This document shows positions 1-8,745 of a stretch of 64,000 nucleotides of DNA, piece by piece. Made by a program: the position numbers and the translations under genes. Origin of the DNA: Streptomyces sp. VRA16 Mangrove soil (GTDB lineage: Bacteria > Actinomycetota > Actinomycetes > Streptomycetales > Streptomycetaceae); NCBI RefSeq assembly GCF_017377775.1, contig NZ_JAFVLN010000004.1:434001-498000 (forward strand), in the 5' to 3' direction. The notes below the pieces were generated by a model, which did not search any database, was not told the origin of the DNA, and worked only from the letters and a program-made list of their open reading frames with translations. The stretch's first letter is position 1. Each line of letters starts with the position of its first letter.

Positions 1-1365
1 GCGCTCGCCGAGCTGCGCGACCTGGAACGGCGGATCAGGGCGGCGGAGGCGGAGCTCGGCACGGCGGACCGGGCCGGACTCGCCGCGTACGCCGACCTGG
101 TGGCGGCGTTCGAGGCGCGCGACGGCTACCGCGCCGACGCCCGCGTGGAGGCCGCCCTGCACGGCCTCGGCGCCGCGCACCTGGCGCGCACCCGGACCCT
201 CGGCTCGCTCTCGGGCGGCGAGGCGGCCCGCCTGGCGCTGGCCTGCGTCCTCGCCCCGCAGCCCGAGCTGCTGCTCCTGGACGAGCCGACGAACCACCTC
301 GACGACCAGGCGCTGAGCTGGCTGGAGGACCGGCTGCGCGGGCATCGCGGCACCGTCGTCGCGGTCACCCACGACCGGGTCTTCCTCGACCGGGTGGCGA
401 CCTCGATCGTCGAGGTGGACGGCGACCGGAAGACCGTGTCCCGCTTCGGCAACGGCTGGCACGGCTACCTGGAACAGCGCACCGCCCTGCGCCGCCGCTG
501 GGAGGAGCGCCACCGCGCGTGGTCCGACGAGGTGGCGCGGCAGGAGGAGATCGCCGGGCGGAACGCCGACCGGCTCGGCAGCGGCTGGCGGATGCGGGAC
601 AGCAGCACGTTCGCCAAGTTCTCCCCACACCAGCGGTCGGTCGAGGGCCAGATCTCCGGTGTCGTGCGCAACGCGCGCGAGCGGCTGCGACGGCTGCGCG
701 CCGACCCGGTGCCGCGGCCGCCGGACCCGCTGCGCTTCACGGCGGGCGACGGCACTCTGGACGGCGGCGGCCATCCCTTCGTGCGTCCCGTCGAGGTGAC
801 GGACGCCGTCGTCGAGGGCCGGCTGACCGTGGACCGGCTGGTCCTCGCGCCGGGGTCACGGACGCTGGTGACGGGGCCGAACGGCGCGGGCAAGTCGACG
901 CTGCTCGCCCTCCTCGCCGGACGGCTCACCCCGGACACGGGCAGCGTCGGGCTGCCGCCGCGCATCGGGTACCTGGCGCAGGAGGTCACCCACGAGGGCG
1001 CGGACCGGGCGCTGCTCGACGTGTTCGCGGCCGGGCTCGGCGGGCCGCCCGAGGAGCACGCCGAGGCCCTCCTCGTGCTCGGTCTGTTCCGCGAGGAGGA
1101 TCTGGCCGTGCCGGTGCGCGGCCTGTCGGTGGGCCAGCGCCGCCGTCTCGACCTGGCCCTCCTGGTGTCCCGCCCCGCCGACCTGCTGCTCCTGGACGAG
1201 CCGACGAACCATGTGGCGCCCGCGCTCGTCGAGGACCTGGACGCGGCGCTCGCCGGGTACGCGGGCACCCTCGTCGTGGTCTCGCACGACCGCAGGCTGC
1301 GCGAGCGGTTCACCGGTGACCGGGTGCGGGTGGCCGACGGGGTGCTGGTGACCGCGGCCGGCTGA
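1..1365 (+). CDS. ABC-F family ATP-binding protein (5' truncated by window edge)
   Basis: The frame is open from base 1, so the N-terminus lies outside the window. The visible 454 codons hold the end of the first ATPase domain (signature LSGGE, Walker B LLLLDEPTNHLDD), a charged linker and a complete second domain (Walker A GPNGAGKST, signature variant LSVGQ, Walker B LLLLDEPTNH). There are no membrane segments, which is the ABC-F layout of soluble ribosome-associated ATPases. In actinomycetes these include antibiotic target-protection proteins and housekeeping translation factors. The arginine-rich linker and compact C-terminus resemble the resistance type, but no antibiotic cluster is visible beside it, so the substrate stays open. 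Confidence 0.88.
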   Translation, partial: ALAELRDLERRIRAAEAELGTADRAGLAAYADLVAAFEARDGYRADARVEAALHGLGAAHLARTRTLGSLSGGEAARLALACVLAPQPELLLLDEPTNHLDDQALSWLEDRLRGHRGTVVAVTHDRVFLDRVATSIVEVDGDRKTVSRFGNGWHGYLEQRTALRRRWEERHRAWSDEVARQEEIAGRNADRLGSGWRMRDSSTFAKFSPHQRSVEGQISGVVRNARERLRRLRADPVPRPPDPLRFTAGDGTLDGGGHPFVRPVEVTDAVVEGRLTVDRLVLAPGSRTLVTGPNGAGKSTLLALLAGRLTPDTGSVGLPPRIGYLAQEVTHEGADRALLDVFAAGLGGPPEEHAEALLVLGLFREEDLAVPVRGLSVGQRRRLDLALLVSRPADLLLLDEPTNHVAPALVEDLDAALAGYAGTLVVVSHDRRLRERFTGDRVRVADGVLVTAAG

Positions 1366-1378
1366 GCGCGCGGCCGCC

Positions 1379-1429
1379 GGGTCAGGCCGCCGGCCGGGTC
1401 AGGCCGCCGGCCGGGTCAGGCCGCCGGCC
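1379..1429. repeat. Three tandem copies of a 17-bp unit
   Basis: The unit GGGTCAGGCCGCCGGCC occurs three times head to tail between the ABC-F gene and the convergent holin-like gene. The last copy supplies the stop codon of the holin-like gene. The unit is GC-rich and partly self-complementary, so it could also fold between the convergent genes. Confidence 0.85.
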
Positions 1430-1685
1430 GCTCCGGGGCCGCCTTCGGCGCCGGGGTCTCCAGGATCCCCGGGCCGTGCGGTCCCACGCCGGCCGTGCCG
1501 ACGGCGGTGAGCACCGCCAGCAGCGTGGCCAGGCCCGCCGTGCCGAACGCCGCCGCCCAGTCGACGTCCAGCAGATTGGTCGCCCCCGCGACCAGGACGG
1601 CGGCCAGTGACTGTGCGAAGGTCCTGATCGCGCGCTCGGCGGTGGCCTTCCAGAAGCTCACCGTCCACATGGTGCCGATGCCCAT
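1416..1685 (-). CDS. Small holin-like membrane protein
   Basis: An 89-residue protein starting at the ATG of MGIGTMW. Its N-terminus (FWKATAERAIRTFAQS) is followed by two hydrophobic stretches, about residues 25-40 and 47-68, separated by DVDWAAAF, and a short Pro/Ala-rich tail. This is the pattern of actinobacterial and actinophage holins of the r1t-like type, which form inner-membrane pores. No endolysin or other phage gene is adjacent, so it is probably a domesticated chromosomal copy. The frame is open further upstream, but that extension overlaps the divergent hydrolase start and looks non-coding. Confidence 0.6.
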   Translation of the reverse strand: MGIGTMWTVSFWKATAERAIRTFAQSLAAVLVAGATNLLDVDWAAAFGTAGLATLLAVLTAVGTAGVGPHGPGILETPAPKAAPERPAA

Positions 1686-1812
1686 GACGTACTCCCCCGT
1701 GTTCCCCGTGCGCTGTCGCGTCCTGCTTGTTCCCGGCATACCGCCGTCCGCGGCCGCTGCCCAGACCTGCGGCCCGCACGGCCCCGGCGTCCGGGATACG
1801 ATCACTGACGCC

Positions 1813-2583
1813 ATGCAGATGAATGCCAACTACACCAGTCTCGTCGCGGTCGGCGACTCCTTCACCGAGGGCATGTCGGACCTGCTGCCCGACGGCTCTT
1901 ACCGCGGCTGGGCCGACCTGCTGGCCGGCCGGATGGCGGCGCGCACCCCGGGGTTCCGCTACGCGAACCTGGCCGTGCGCGGCAAGCTCATCGGCCAGAT
2001 CGTCGAGGAGCAGATCGACGTCGCCGCCGCGATGAAGGCGGATGTCGTGACGCTGGTCGGCGGGCTGAACGACACGCTGCGCCCCAAGTGCGACATGGTG
2101 CGCGTGCGCGATCTGCTGACCGAGGCCGTCGAGAAGCTCGCCCCGTCCTGCGAGCAGTTGGTCCTGATGCGCAGCCCGGGCCGCAACGGCCCGGTCATGG
2201 AGCGTTTCCGCCCGCGCATGGAGGAGCTGTTCTCCTGCATCGACGACCTCGCGGCCCGGCACGGCGCCGTCGTGGTCGACCTGTACGGGGCCGATGTCCT
2301 GGGCGACCAGCGGCTGTGGGACGTCGACCGGCTGCATCTGACGGCGGAGGGCCACCGCCGGGTCGCGGAGGCGGTCTGGCAGGCGCTCGGCCTGGAGCCG
2401 GAGGACGACTGGCGCGCCGCGCTGCCGCCCGCGGTGCCGCCGAACTGGATGACGCGCCGGGTCGCCGACGCCCGCTTCGCCAAGCAGCACCTGGTGCCAT
2501 GGATCGGCCGGCGGCTGACCGGCAGGTCCTCCGGCGACGGACGGCCCCCGAAGCGCGCCGAGCTCACGCCGTACGACGGCTGA
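1813..2583 (+). CDS. SGNH/GDSL-family hydrolase
   Basis: A 256-residue cytosolic esterase/lipase-type protein. Visible motifs are block I GDSFTEG with nucleophile Ser16, a Gly around residue 57, block III GGLND with Asn86, and block V DRLH with Asp172 and His175. It has no signal peptide, so it probably acts inside the cell on an unidentified acyl ester. It is transcribed divergently from the holin-like gene. The start could also be the second ATG two codons later. The conserved motifs make the family secure; the substrate is unknown. Confidence 0.85.
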   Translation: MQMNANYTSLVAVGDSFTEGMSDLLPDGSYRGWADLLAGRMAARTPGFRYANLAVRGKLIGQIVEEQIDVAAAMKADVVTLVGGLNDTLRPKCDMVRVRDLLTEAVEKLAPSCEQLVLMRSPGRNGPVMERFRPRMEELFSCIDDLAARHGAVVVDLYGADVLGDQRLWDVDRLHLTAEGHRRVAEAVWQALGLEPEDDWRAALPPAVPPNWMTRRVADARFAKQHLVPWIGRRLTGRSSGDGRPPKRAELTPYDG

Positions 2584-2635
2584 GCGGCGATCGGACGGCG
2601 CCCCGACCTCGCGTAGGTTCGAACGAACGGCGAGC

Positions 2636-2836
2636 CGGTGCGGTCATGCCGGTTTCGCATTCGACACGGTTTCGCATTCGACACGGTTTCGCATTCGACA
2701 CGGTTTCGCAGTCGACGGGGGTCAGCCGGCCGAGCGCGGTCTGTCGGCGGCGTCGGCGTTAGGGCGTGTCGATCCAGGTCACGATCGCGATCCGCCGTTC
2801 CAGGCGGGTGGCCCACGTGCGGCGGCCTGCGAACCG
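2636..2836 (-). pseudogene. IS3-family transposase tail fragment (relic)
   Basis: The stretch is closely similar to the 3' end of the IS3 transposase gene at about 10385-10535. Both share the run around GACGGGGGTCAG, the run ATCCAGGTCACGATCGCGAT and GGCGGGTGGCCCACGTGCGG. Only the last ~50 codons remain, with indels and no matching IS body, so this is the decayed end of a second copy. It is interrupted by a 17-bp repeat array and abuts the Nudix gene region. Confidence 0.75.
2651..2716. repeat. 17-bp tandem repeat inside the IS3 relic
   Basis: GGTTTCGCATTCGACAC is present three times in perfect tandem (2651, 2668, 2685), followed by a partial fourth copy. The intact element has only one comparable segment (GGTTTCGAATTCGAC), so the array expanded after the fragment was left behind. 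Confidence 0.9.
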
Positions 2837-2925
2837 GACGGCCACGTCACCGAAGTCGGCCTCTGCCTCCATGCCGGATTCTCTGCGCGCGGATTCCGCC
2901 ACCCGGCCGGCTCCGCAGCGGCTGA

Positions 2926-3420
2926 TCAGCCACGAAGCAGCCGTGCCAGTGGCTCTCGGATGTCCGCAGGATGCAGATTCAGTTCGTCGAACGCGTCGGC
3001 CGTCACCCACATGAGTTCGTAACTGTCGTTCGGGCCATGCGCTTTGGCTTCGTCGCCGGACAGGACAGCGCTGCCCCGGACGTCCCTCACGAGGTAGTAG
3101 CTGGCTGGCCGACCGTTGTGTCGGCCAGTCCACACCTGCCGCTCGATCCGAGCAACGAGCGTCGTCTCCTCACGAAGCTCCCGCAATGCCGCGTCCGCGG
3201 CGCTCTCGCCGTCCTCAACATGCCCGCCCGGCAGGACCGCGTAGTGATGTCCGGGGCAGTTCGGCCCGCTCCAGCCCCTGTCTTGGCACATCACGCAGTC
3301 CCCCGACGCCTCTTTCCTGAGGAATCGCTTGATGACCAACGCTCGCTGTCCGTCAACGACAACAGCAACTGCCCTGGGAATCAGCACCCCCCGATGATGG
3401 CAGTTCACAGTGCCATCCAT
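2926..3420 (-). CDS. Nudix hydrolase
   Basis: A 164-residue protein with a Nudix box at about residues 65-87 (GGHVEDGES...RELREETT), including the REXXEE core that binds Mg and hydrolyses nucleoside-diphosphate-X bonds. Before it lies CVMC...CPGHHYAVLPGG, where the Cys residues could bind a metal. The ATG start has no clear ribosome site; an in-frame GTG about ten codons in (before LIPRAVAVVV) is an alternative. Substrate is unknown. It stands alone on the minus strand between the IS3 relic and the NmrA gene. Confidence 0.85.
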   Translation of the reverse strand: MDGTVNCHHRGVLIPRAVAVVVDGQRALVIKRFLRKEASGDCVMCQDRGWSGPNCPGHHYAVLPGGHVEDGESAADAALRELREETTLVARIERQVWTGRHNGRPASYYLVRDVRGSAVLSGDEAKAHGPNDSYELMWVTADAFDELNLHPADIREPLARLLRG

Positions 3421-3448
3421 GCTGTCGACGACGCAGCGACACCCGACC

Positions 3449-4312
3449 TCAGTCAGGCAGGGCGGCCGCGAGTGCCTCGACCAGGGTCACGGGCGGGCGG
3501 CCGATCAGGCGGCGCAAGTCGCCGGAGTCGGTGTACATCTCGCCGCGGTTCATACCGCGGTCAGCGTCAGCGAGGACCTCCGCCAGCTCGGCGGGGAGTC
3601 CCGCGGAGGCCAGTACCTGGGCGAAGTCAGCCACCGGGAGGTCGGCGTAGGCAACCTGCTTTCCGGCCGCAGCGGAGATCGCGGCGGCGAGCTCGGTCAG
3701 GGTGAAGGACTCGTCGCCGCCGAGCTCGTACACGGCGCCGGTGTGGCCTTCAGCGGTGAGGACGACCGCTGCGGCCTCGGCGTAGTCGGCGCGGGACGCG
3801 GCGCTGATCCGCCCCTCGCCTGCGGCGCCGACGACCGCGCCGTTCTGCAGGATCTGCGGCAGTTGGCTCGTGTAATTCTCCAGGTACCAGCTGTTGCGCA
3901 GCAGCACGCTGGGGATTCCGCGCTCCCGCAGATACGCCTCGGTCTCGCCGTGCGTGGCACCGATGACGGTGGTGGCCGTGTCCGCGTGCGTCGTGCTCGT
4001 GTACGCCACCAGCGACACACCTGCGGACGCCGCGGCGTCGATCACGCGGCGGTGGTTGGCGACCCGCTCGCTCACGGGGACCGAGGCCGAGATCAGCAGC
4101 AGCCTGTCCGCCCCCGCGAACGCCTCGGCCAGGCCGTCGGTGTCCGCGAAGTCGGCGCGGCGTACCGTGATGCCCCGGTCGGCCAGATCCTTGATCCCGG
4201 CGATGTCCCGGCCGGTCGCGATGATGTCCGCGGCCGGGATCCCGCGCCGCAGCAGTGCCTCGACGGTGAGCCTGCCCAGCTGGCCGGTGGCTCCGGTGAC
4301 GACGATCGACAT
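3449..4312 (-). CDS. NmrA-type NAD(P)-binding oxidoreductase (QorB-like)
   Basis: About 287 residues, starting MSIVVTGATGQLG. This holds the Rossmann glycine motif GATGQLG and belongs to the atypical SDR/NmrA group related to quinone oxidoreductase 2. The segment AYTSTTHADT and the conserved R-N-S-WYLENYT are typical. The start at 4312 is preceded by GGAAGGA nine bases upstream; an ATG three codons earlier (4321) is also in frame. It is divergent from an HxlR regulator, the classic arrangement for quinone- or electrophile-sensing pairs (compare YodB/QorR systems). It likely reduces quinones or senses NADPH. Confidence 0.85.
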   Translation of the reverse strand: MSIVVTGATGQLGRLTVEALLRRGIPAADIIATGRDIAGIKDLADRGITVRRADFADTDGLAEAFAGADRLLLISASVPVSERVANHRRVIDAAASAGVSLVAYTSTTHADTATTVIGATHGETEAYLRERGIPSVLLRNSWYLENYTSQLPQILQNGAVVGAAGEGRISAASRADYAEAAAVVLTAEGHTGAVYELGGDESFTLTELAAAISAAAGKQVAYADLPVADFAQVLASAGLPAELAEVLADADRGMNRGEMYTDSGDLRRLIGRPPVTLVEALAAALPD

Positions 4313-4407
4313 GATGGTCATTCCTTCCTTCCGCGCGTGCCCTGCACGCCTGCCGCGGTCCGTCCGCCGCGGGATGGAACACAGATTGACCTGGATACTC
4401 TCTGTTG

Positions 4408-4439
4408 GGTAGTAGCCACTTTTCGGTAGGGTACTTACC
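4408..4439. promoter_or_regulatory. Candidate HxlR operator between divergent genes
   Basis: The 4408-4417 sequence GGTAGTAGCC and the near-palindrome GGTACTTACC at 4430-4439 form paired GGTA-type half-sites centred about 22 bp apart. They sit just upstream of the HxlR start and within the promoter region of the NmrA gene. HxlR dimers bind such spaced repeats. This is inferred from sequence only. Confidence 0.45.
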
Positions 4440-4465
4440 ACAGCGAAAGCATTGAGGTGAGCCGC

Positions 4466-4870
4466 ATGACTGCTGTCGAGAAGGTGACCGGGCCCATGCC
4501 GTCATTCGATCCGTACGAGCGCGGCTGCCCGTCGCGGGACCTGCTCGACCAGATCGGCAGCAAGTGGGCGGTCCTCGTGCTCGGCGAACTCGGCCGGAAC
4601 GGGACCTCCCGGTTCAGCCGGCTCCGGCAGGCGCTGGCGGGCGTGAGCGAGAAGATGCTCACCCAGACGCTGCGCACCCTCGAACGCGACGGGCTGATCA
4701 GCCGGACCGTCTACCCAGAGGTCCCGCCGCACGTGGAGTACGAGCTGACCGCGCTCGGCCAGACGCTACGGGAACCGCTGAAGGCGCTCACGGAGTGGTC
4801 CGTGCTGCACATCGAGGATGTCCTCACCGCCCGCGAAAGGTACGACGACCGCACCGAGCGCAGCAGATAG
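4466..4870 (+). CDS. HxlR-family winged-helix regulator
   Basis: A 134-residue protein. The HxlR signature is clear: CPSRDLLDQIGSKW near the N-terminus with the conserved Cys, then VLVLGELGRNGTSRFSRL, SEKMLTQTLRTLERDGLI and PPHVEYELTALG. The N-terminal Cys is the redox-sensing residue in YodB-like members, so thiol or quinone sensing is plausible. The ATG at 4466 is chosen because GAGGTG lies six bases upstream; a GTG three codons earlier is also possible. It probably represses itself and the divergent NmrA oxidoreductase. Confidence 0.88.
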   Translation: MTAVEKVTGPMPSFDPYERGCPSRDLLDQIGSKWAVLVLGELGRNGTSRFSRLRQALAGVSEKMLTQTLRTLERDGLISRTVYPEVPPHVEYELTALGQTLREPLKALTEWSVLHIEDVLTARERYDDRTERSR

Positions 4871-5434
4871 TCAGCGGCGGCCGGCGGTCTGGTCATGGAC
4901 GGCCGCCTCGCCGAGACCGGCCCGGCAATCAGCCCCACCTGAGCCACCCGACGACGTCACGAGTTCCGCCTCAGTAACCCACCTGCGTCCACCGCCCTGC
5001 CGGCCTCGCCCCCGACGGCCGTGCTCGTCCTCGGGCAGCAAGCCGGCTTCCACGAGAGCGTCGAGTGCTTCACCGAGCAGCTCGAAGGGGGTCTTGCCGG
5101 TGGTGCCCGCGGCGGTGCCGTCGGCGGCGTGGGTCATGTCGCCAGGGATGTGGAAAGCCGTTGCGGAACAGGCCGGGCTCCTCCTGCGCGTAGCGGAGGT
5201 AGCCGGTGCCGACGGCACGGAAGCGGGCCGGTGGTGGCGGGTCAGCAGGTTGATGGCGGTGGAGTCGGTGAACGGCACCTGGGCGAGGCCGAGTTCGCAG
5301 TGCCGGGCATGCAGCGTTGTCAGGGCGCTGTCCAGGTCAGGTGCAGTGTGCAGGTCGAGTTCCCCACTCACGCGGACGAGTACCGGGTCCCCGGTGTCCA
5401 CCGCGTGGATGGCGAACGGCGGTGGTGCGCTCAT
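4871..5434 (-). pseudogene. STAS-domain / TetR C-terminal chimera (broken)
   Basis: The frame opens as an anti-sigma-factor antagonist (STAS): MSAPPPF, then VRVSGELDLHTAPDLDSAL and FTDSTAINLL with the phosphorylatable Ser-Thr region. After about residue 70 the STAS similarity stops. In a neighbouring frame the DNA encodes the C-terminal half of a TetR regulator (RAVGTGYLRYAQEEPGLFR). After a one-base shift near 5160 the original frame continues it (TAFHIPGDMTH, TPFELLGEALDALVEAGLL). The open frame is therefore an accident joining two broken genes. The 187-residue product is unlikely to be functional. Confidence 0.6.
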
Positions 5435-6321
5435 GCCCACTTCTCCCCAGTTTTGCCGCAATCTCTGTGGTGGTTGTCCATCGAAGCACCGGCCCGGTGG
5501 GCCGTCATCCGCACATGGGCGGTTCGCGCGGAACGGCCCGCCGCATGTGCCAGTGACATCAGACAGTTCCGGCCGGCGCGGCATTCGGCGGTCTTGAGGT
5601 AGTTCTGGCATGTGCCATAGCGTTTGCGTTCCGCACGAGGGGAACCTCGTTCCTCTCCGTCTTCCCCCTGACCCCGGGCAGGACGGACCTCAGACGGCCG
5701 GTGCCGCATCGCCGACAACAGCGGCCCGGTCATCCGTTCGCGGTGCCCGCGGGTGCCTCCCGCCCCCCGCGGCGCCACGGACGGAACTGTGGGGCAGCAC
5801 ATCATGGGGCCATGGTGGCGCCTCACCCGCGGCCCCCGCCGACGTTCCCTGGCGATTCCCGGCGGGGGCCGTACCTGTACCTGCGCGGTCCTTCGTTTAC
5901 CCGGGGCACAACAGGAGGAGTCTCGCGTGTGTGCACCATGTACGACGTCTTGACGTCGGCGCCGACAATGCGCGTCAGCGCGCAGCACGCGCGAGGCCGG
6001 CCGTCGTTGCGCGCGGGAAGGTCCGAGACTCCCGCGCGGGCGTCCAGGATGTCGGGCGCCTCTGGCTCTTCCCGATCCGCGCAGTGAAGGCGTGGTGAAG
6101 CCGGGCAGGAGAGTTGCCGCAGGCCGTCAATCCGGTTTTGGCGCCGGAACGCGCCCTGCGGCGGGTCGTTGGACCTGCGAGAGCGGCTGCAGTCCCAGGC
6201 GTGTGGGCGCGCGCGGGTGCGATGGACACCACCTCGGCCGCCCTCTCCTGAGAGCCCGGCACTGCCCCCCTCGAACCGCAGGGTCCGGCTTCCCGGCCGC
6301 CGACGACCGGGAAGCACCAAG
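5435..6321. other. No convincing gene; degenerate region
   Basis: Several overlapping open frames exist on both strands, but none shows a recognisable domain, conserved motif or good start. It is probably decayed sequence following the STAS/TetR relic. Confidence 0.5.
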
Positions 6322-6828
6322 TCATTCCGCGCATGGAAGGCCATGATCGTCACACGCAGGGCGAGTCTCGTCCCCTCCAGAGCCGCCCCGCAGGGCGGCG
6401 TAACGCCCGATGGCCCGGTTCAGTTCGACGCGCTCCGCCTCCGGCAAGGGCCTGCCCTGAGCGAACATCAGAACGTGCTCGGCGACAACACGGATCTTGA
6501 CATTCGTGCGCTGTGAAACGTCCCGCAGAACCCGCCAGCCTTCCTCAGGGGCGATGCTGCCGATCGCCACCACCGCGCCGATTGCCTGATCCACTACGGC
6601 GTGCGACGACACCGCCTGTTCCAGCTGATGGTTGGCAAGTCCGAGCCGCTCGTTGTCGCGCACCAGATCACTGTTGGACAGAAGCACGAGGGGGTTCGTC
6701 GAGGAGATCGCGAAGAAGGCCATACCTGCCAATCCTGTGCGTGTGGGGGGCACCGTCCGCAGTCCCACGGTGCTGGAAATCGAGCTGACCCAATACCCAA
6801 AATGGCAGGTCGACAGGCCAACCGCCAT
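6322..6828 (-). CDS. ANTAR-domain protein
   Basis: The C-terminal ~95 residues are a clear ANTAR RNA-binding domain: LANHQLEQAVSSHAVVDQAI, GSIAPEEGWRVLRDVS, TNVKIRVVAEHVL and a closing PEAERVELNRAI. ANTAR proteins bind paired hairpins in nascent RNA and prevent transcription termination. The N-terminal ~65 residues from the ATG at 6828 match nothing I know and contain no sensor domain, so the true start may be internal (near SDLVRDNERL) or the N-terminus may be damaged. No response-regulator receiver domain is present. Confidence 0.65.
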   Translation of the reverse strand: MAVGLSTCHFGYWVSSISSTVGLRTVPPTRTGLAGMAFFAISSTNPLVLLSNSDLVRDNERLGLANHQLEQAVSSHAVVDQAIGAVVAIGSIAPEEGWRVLRDVSQRTNVKIRVVAEHVLMFAQGRPLPEAERVELNRAIGRYAALRGGSGGDETRPACDDHGLPCAE

Positions 6829-7218
6829 GGAACGCCATGTGTGCGAACGGTGAAGACAGGTCAGCCGAGCAGGCCGAGTGCCGTGTCCGGCCGACAGTAC
6901 GGGCACGCATCCACCGACGCGGCGAGCGCCTGCCGCACCTGGTCCCGGCCTGCGCCGCGCAAGCTTTTCCCGCAACGTGGCATCCGCCGACGTGGACGCA
7001 CACGACCCGGTACCCCTGGAGGCCGCGCGCGGTGAGCGACTCCGGTTCCGGGGGCCCAGGTGCGGGTGCGGGTTCCGGGAACGAGCTGTCGACGTTCTGC
7101 TTGCCCTCGCTCGCACTTCTGAGTGCGCGGGGCTGCCCGATGACGAGCCTCGGCCGGACTGCCTGCTCAGGGGAGGTGACAACGAGGTCTGAATCGAACG
7201 AATCACACCGCACACATA

Positions 7219-7267
7219 CTGACAGCACCGTCAGGAACATGCCGTACGATGCTGACACGAGCGTCGG
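7219..7267. promoter_or_regulatory. Candidate paired TetR operator
   Basis: Two inverted repeats with the same core and spacing: CTGAC-N6-GTCAG at 7219-7234 and CTGAC-N6-GTCGG at 7252-7267, the second extended by flanking TG/CA bases. They lie directly upstream of the ABM-FtsX-ATPase-TetR operon, so they are the natural candidates for autoregulation by the TetR gene at its end. Confidence 0.55.
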
Positions 7268-7303
7268 CAAATTCTGTCGGCCCTGTCCTTGATGCATGGG
7301 GTG

Positions 7304-7606
7304 ATGTACGAGATGTTCACGGTGATGAACCGGATTCCTGTTCCGGCGGCGGCTGCCGACGGGTTCGAGGAGCAGTTCGGGGCGAGCATGGGCCAGCACC
7401 TGGCCGACGTGGCGGGTCTTCTGTCGGCCCGTCTGCTGCGTCCGCAGAACGAGAGCGGCGTGTACGTGGCGGTGATGGATTTCGCCTCCAAGGAGGCGTT
7501 CAGCGCCTGGATGCAGTCGCTGTCCTTCCGCGCGGCGCACCAGTCCTCGCCAGGCATGGCGGGCGAGATCGAGTCCTTTGAGACCGTCGTCGCCGTCGGC
7601 GCCTGA
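7304..7606 (+). CDS. Antibiotic biosynthesis monooxygenase (ABM)-fold protein
   Basis: A 100-residue dimeric alpha/beta barrel protein of the ABM/HmoA type (MYEMFTVMNRIPV...FEEQFG...GLLSARLLRP...YVAVMDFASKEAFSAWMQS). Members act as cofactor-free monooxygenases or heme oxygenases. The start at MYEM follows the usual family N-terminus; TTG 7289 and ATG 7292 are in frame upstream. It is the first gene of a four-gene run with FtsX, an ATPase and TetR, and its stop is 17 bases before the permease start. Confidence 0.75.
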   Translation: MYEMFTVMNRIPVPAAAADGFEEQFGASMGQHLADVAGLLSARLLRPQNESGVYVAVMDFASKEAFSAWMQSLSFRAAHQSSPGMAGEIESFETVVAVGA

Positions 7607-7623
7607 GCAGAGCGGTCATCCAC

Positions 7624-8745
7624 GTGTTCCTCGCCCTGCGCGATCTGCGGTTCGCCCGCGGTCGCTTCGCTCTCATCGGTGCCGTGGTCGCGATGATCGC
7701 CGTCCTCGGTGTCATCCTGTCCGGGCTGGCATCCGGGCTGGCGGACTCCGGCGTCTCCGCCCTGCGCGGACTTCCGGCGACGCATCTGGCCTTCGACAAA
7801 TCCGCCTCTGGCGAGCTGTTCTCCCGCTCCACCGTCACCAAGGACATCTGGCAGAAATGGGCCAGGCAGCCAGGCGTGCGGAAGGCCGAGCCCCTGGGAG
7901 AACAGCTGGTGCATGCCCGGCTGGCCGGCTCCGATTCCAAGCAGCTGGACCTGGCGGTCTTCGGGGTGCGGCCCAACGGCTTCCTCGCTCCGTCGCCGAC
8001 CTCGGGCAAGCCGCTGTCCCAGGCGGGTTCCGACGGTGTCCTGGTCAGTCAGGACACCGTCAAGGAGGGCGTGCACGTCGGCGACCGGCTTACCGTCGGC
8101 CAGGCCGGCACCCCGGTGACCGTCGTCGGCACCATCGGCCATGCCTCCTTCGGGCATGTCGGGGCCGTCTACGCGCCGCTGCCGCTGTGGCAGAAGCTGC
8201 ACTACGGCCTGCCCGGCAAGGTCCCGGCTGCCGCGGCCGGACAGGCCACTGCCGTGGCTCTGCAGCTGTCCTCCTCGGCCGACACTTCCGCGATCGACAA
8301 GCGGCTGGGCACGCAGACCGTCGACCAGGCCGGCGCGTTCGCCGCCTCGCCCGGATACACCGCCGAGTCCAGCACCATGACGCTGATCCGCGGGTTCCTG
8401 TACGCCATCTCGGCCCTGGTCGTCGGCGCGTTCTTCACGGTGTGGACCATCCAGCGCCGCCAGGAGATCGCCCTGCTCAAGGCCATGGGCGCGAGCACCG
8501 GATACATCCTGCGCGACGCCCTCACCCAGGTCACCGTCGTCCTGCTCGCCGCCACCGCCGCCGGCACCGCCGTCGGTCTGGCCCTGGGCGGGGCCATGAA
8601 CGGCTCCGCGCCGTTCTCCCTCCAGACGAGCCAGATCACCCTGGCCGCCGTCCTGCTGATCGTCCTCGGCCTGGCCGGCGCCATCGTCGCGGTCCGCCGC
8701 ATCACCAAGGTCCAGGCCCTCACCGCGCTCGGAGCAAGCCGATGA
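7624..8745 (+). CDS. ABC transporter permease, FtsX/MacB type
   Basis: A 373-residue membrane protein: one N-terminal helix (about residues 18-40), a ~220-residue extracytoplasmic domain, and three C-terminal helices (about 255-280, 300-325, 340-362) with the FtsX core QRRQEIALLKAMGAS before the third helix. GTG start at 7624. The ATPase gene starts by a 4-base ATGA overlap, so the two are translationally coupled. Such single-permease MacB-like exporters usually act as homodimers in export of lipids, peptides or drugs. Cargo unknown. Confidence 0.88.
   Translation: MFLALRDLRFARGRFALIGAVVAMIAVLGVILSGLASGLADSGVSALRGLPATHLAFDKSASGELFSRSTVTKDIWQKWARQPGVRKAEPLGEQLVHARLAGSDSKQLDLAVFGVRPNGFLAPSPTSGKPLSQAGSDGVLVSQDTVKEGVHVGDRLTVGQAGTPVTVVGTIGHASFGHVGAVYAPLPLWQKLHYGLPGKVPAAAAGQATAVALQLSSSADTSAIDKRLGTQTVDQAGAFAASPGYTAESSTMTLIRGFLYAISALVVGAFFTVWTIQRRQEIALLKAMGASTGYILRDALTQVTVVLLAATAAGTAVGLALGGAMNGSAPFSLQTSQITLAAVLLIVLGLAGAIVAVRRITKVQALTALGASR

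Noticed and set aside
5435..6321. Long minus-strand frames at 5431-5988 and 5823-6353
   Set aside because: No domain, no good start, frames overlap each other and an opposite-strand frame.
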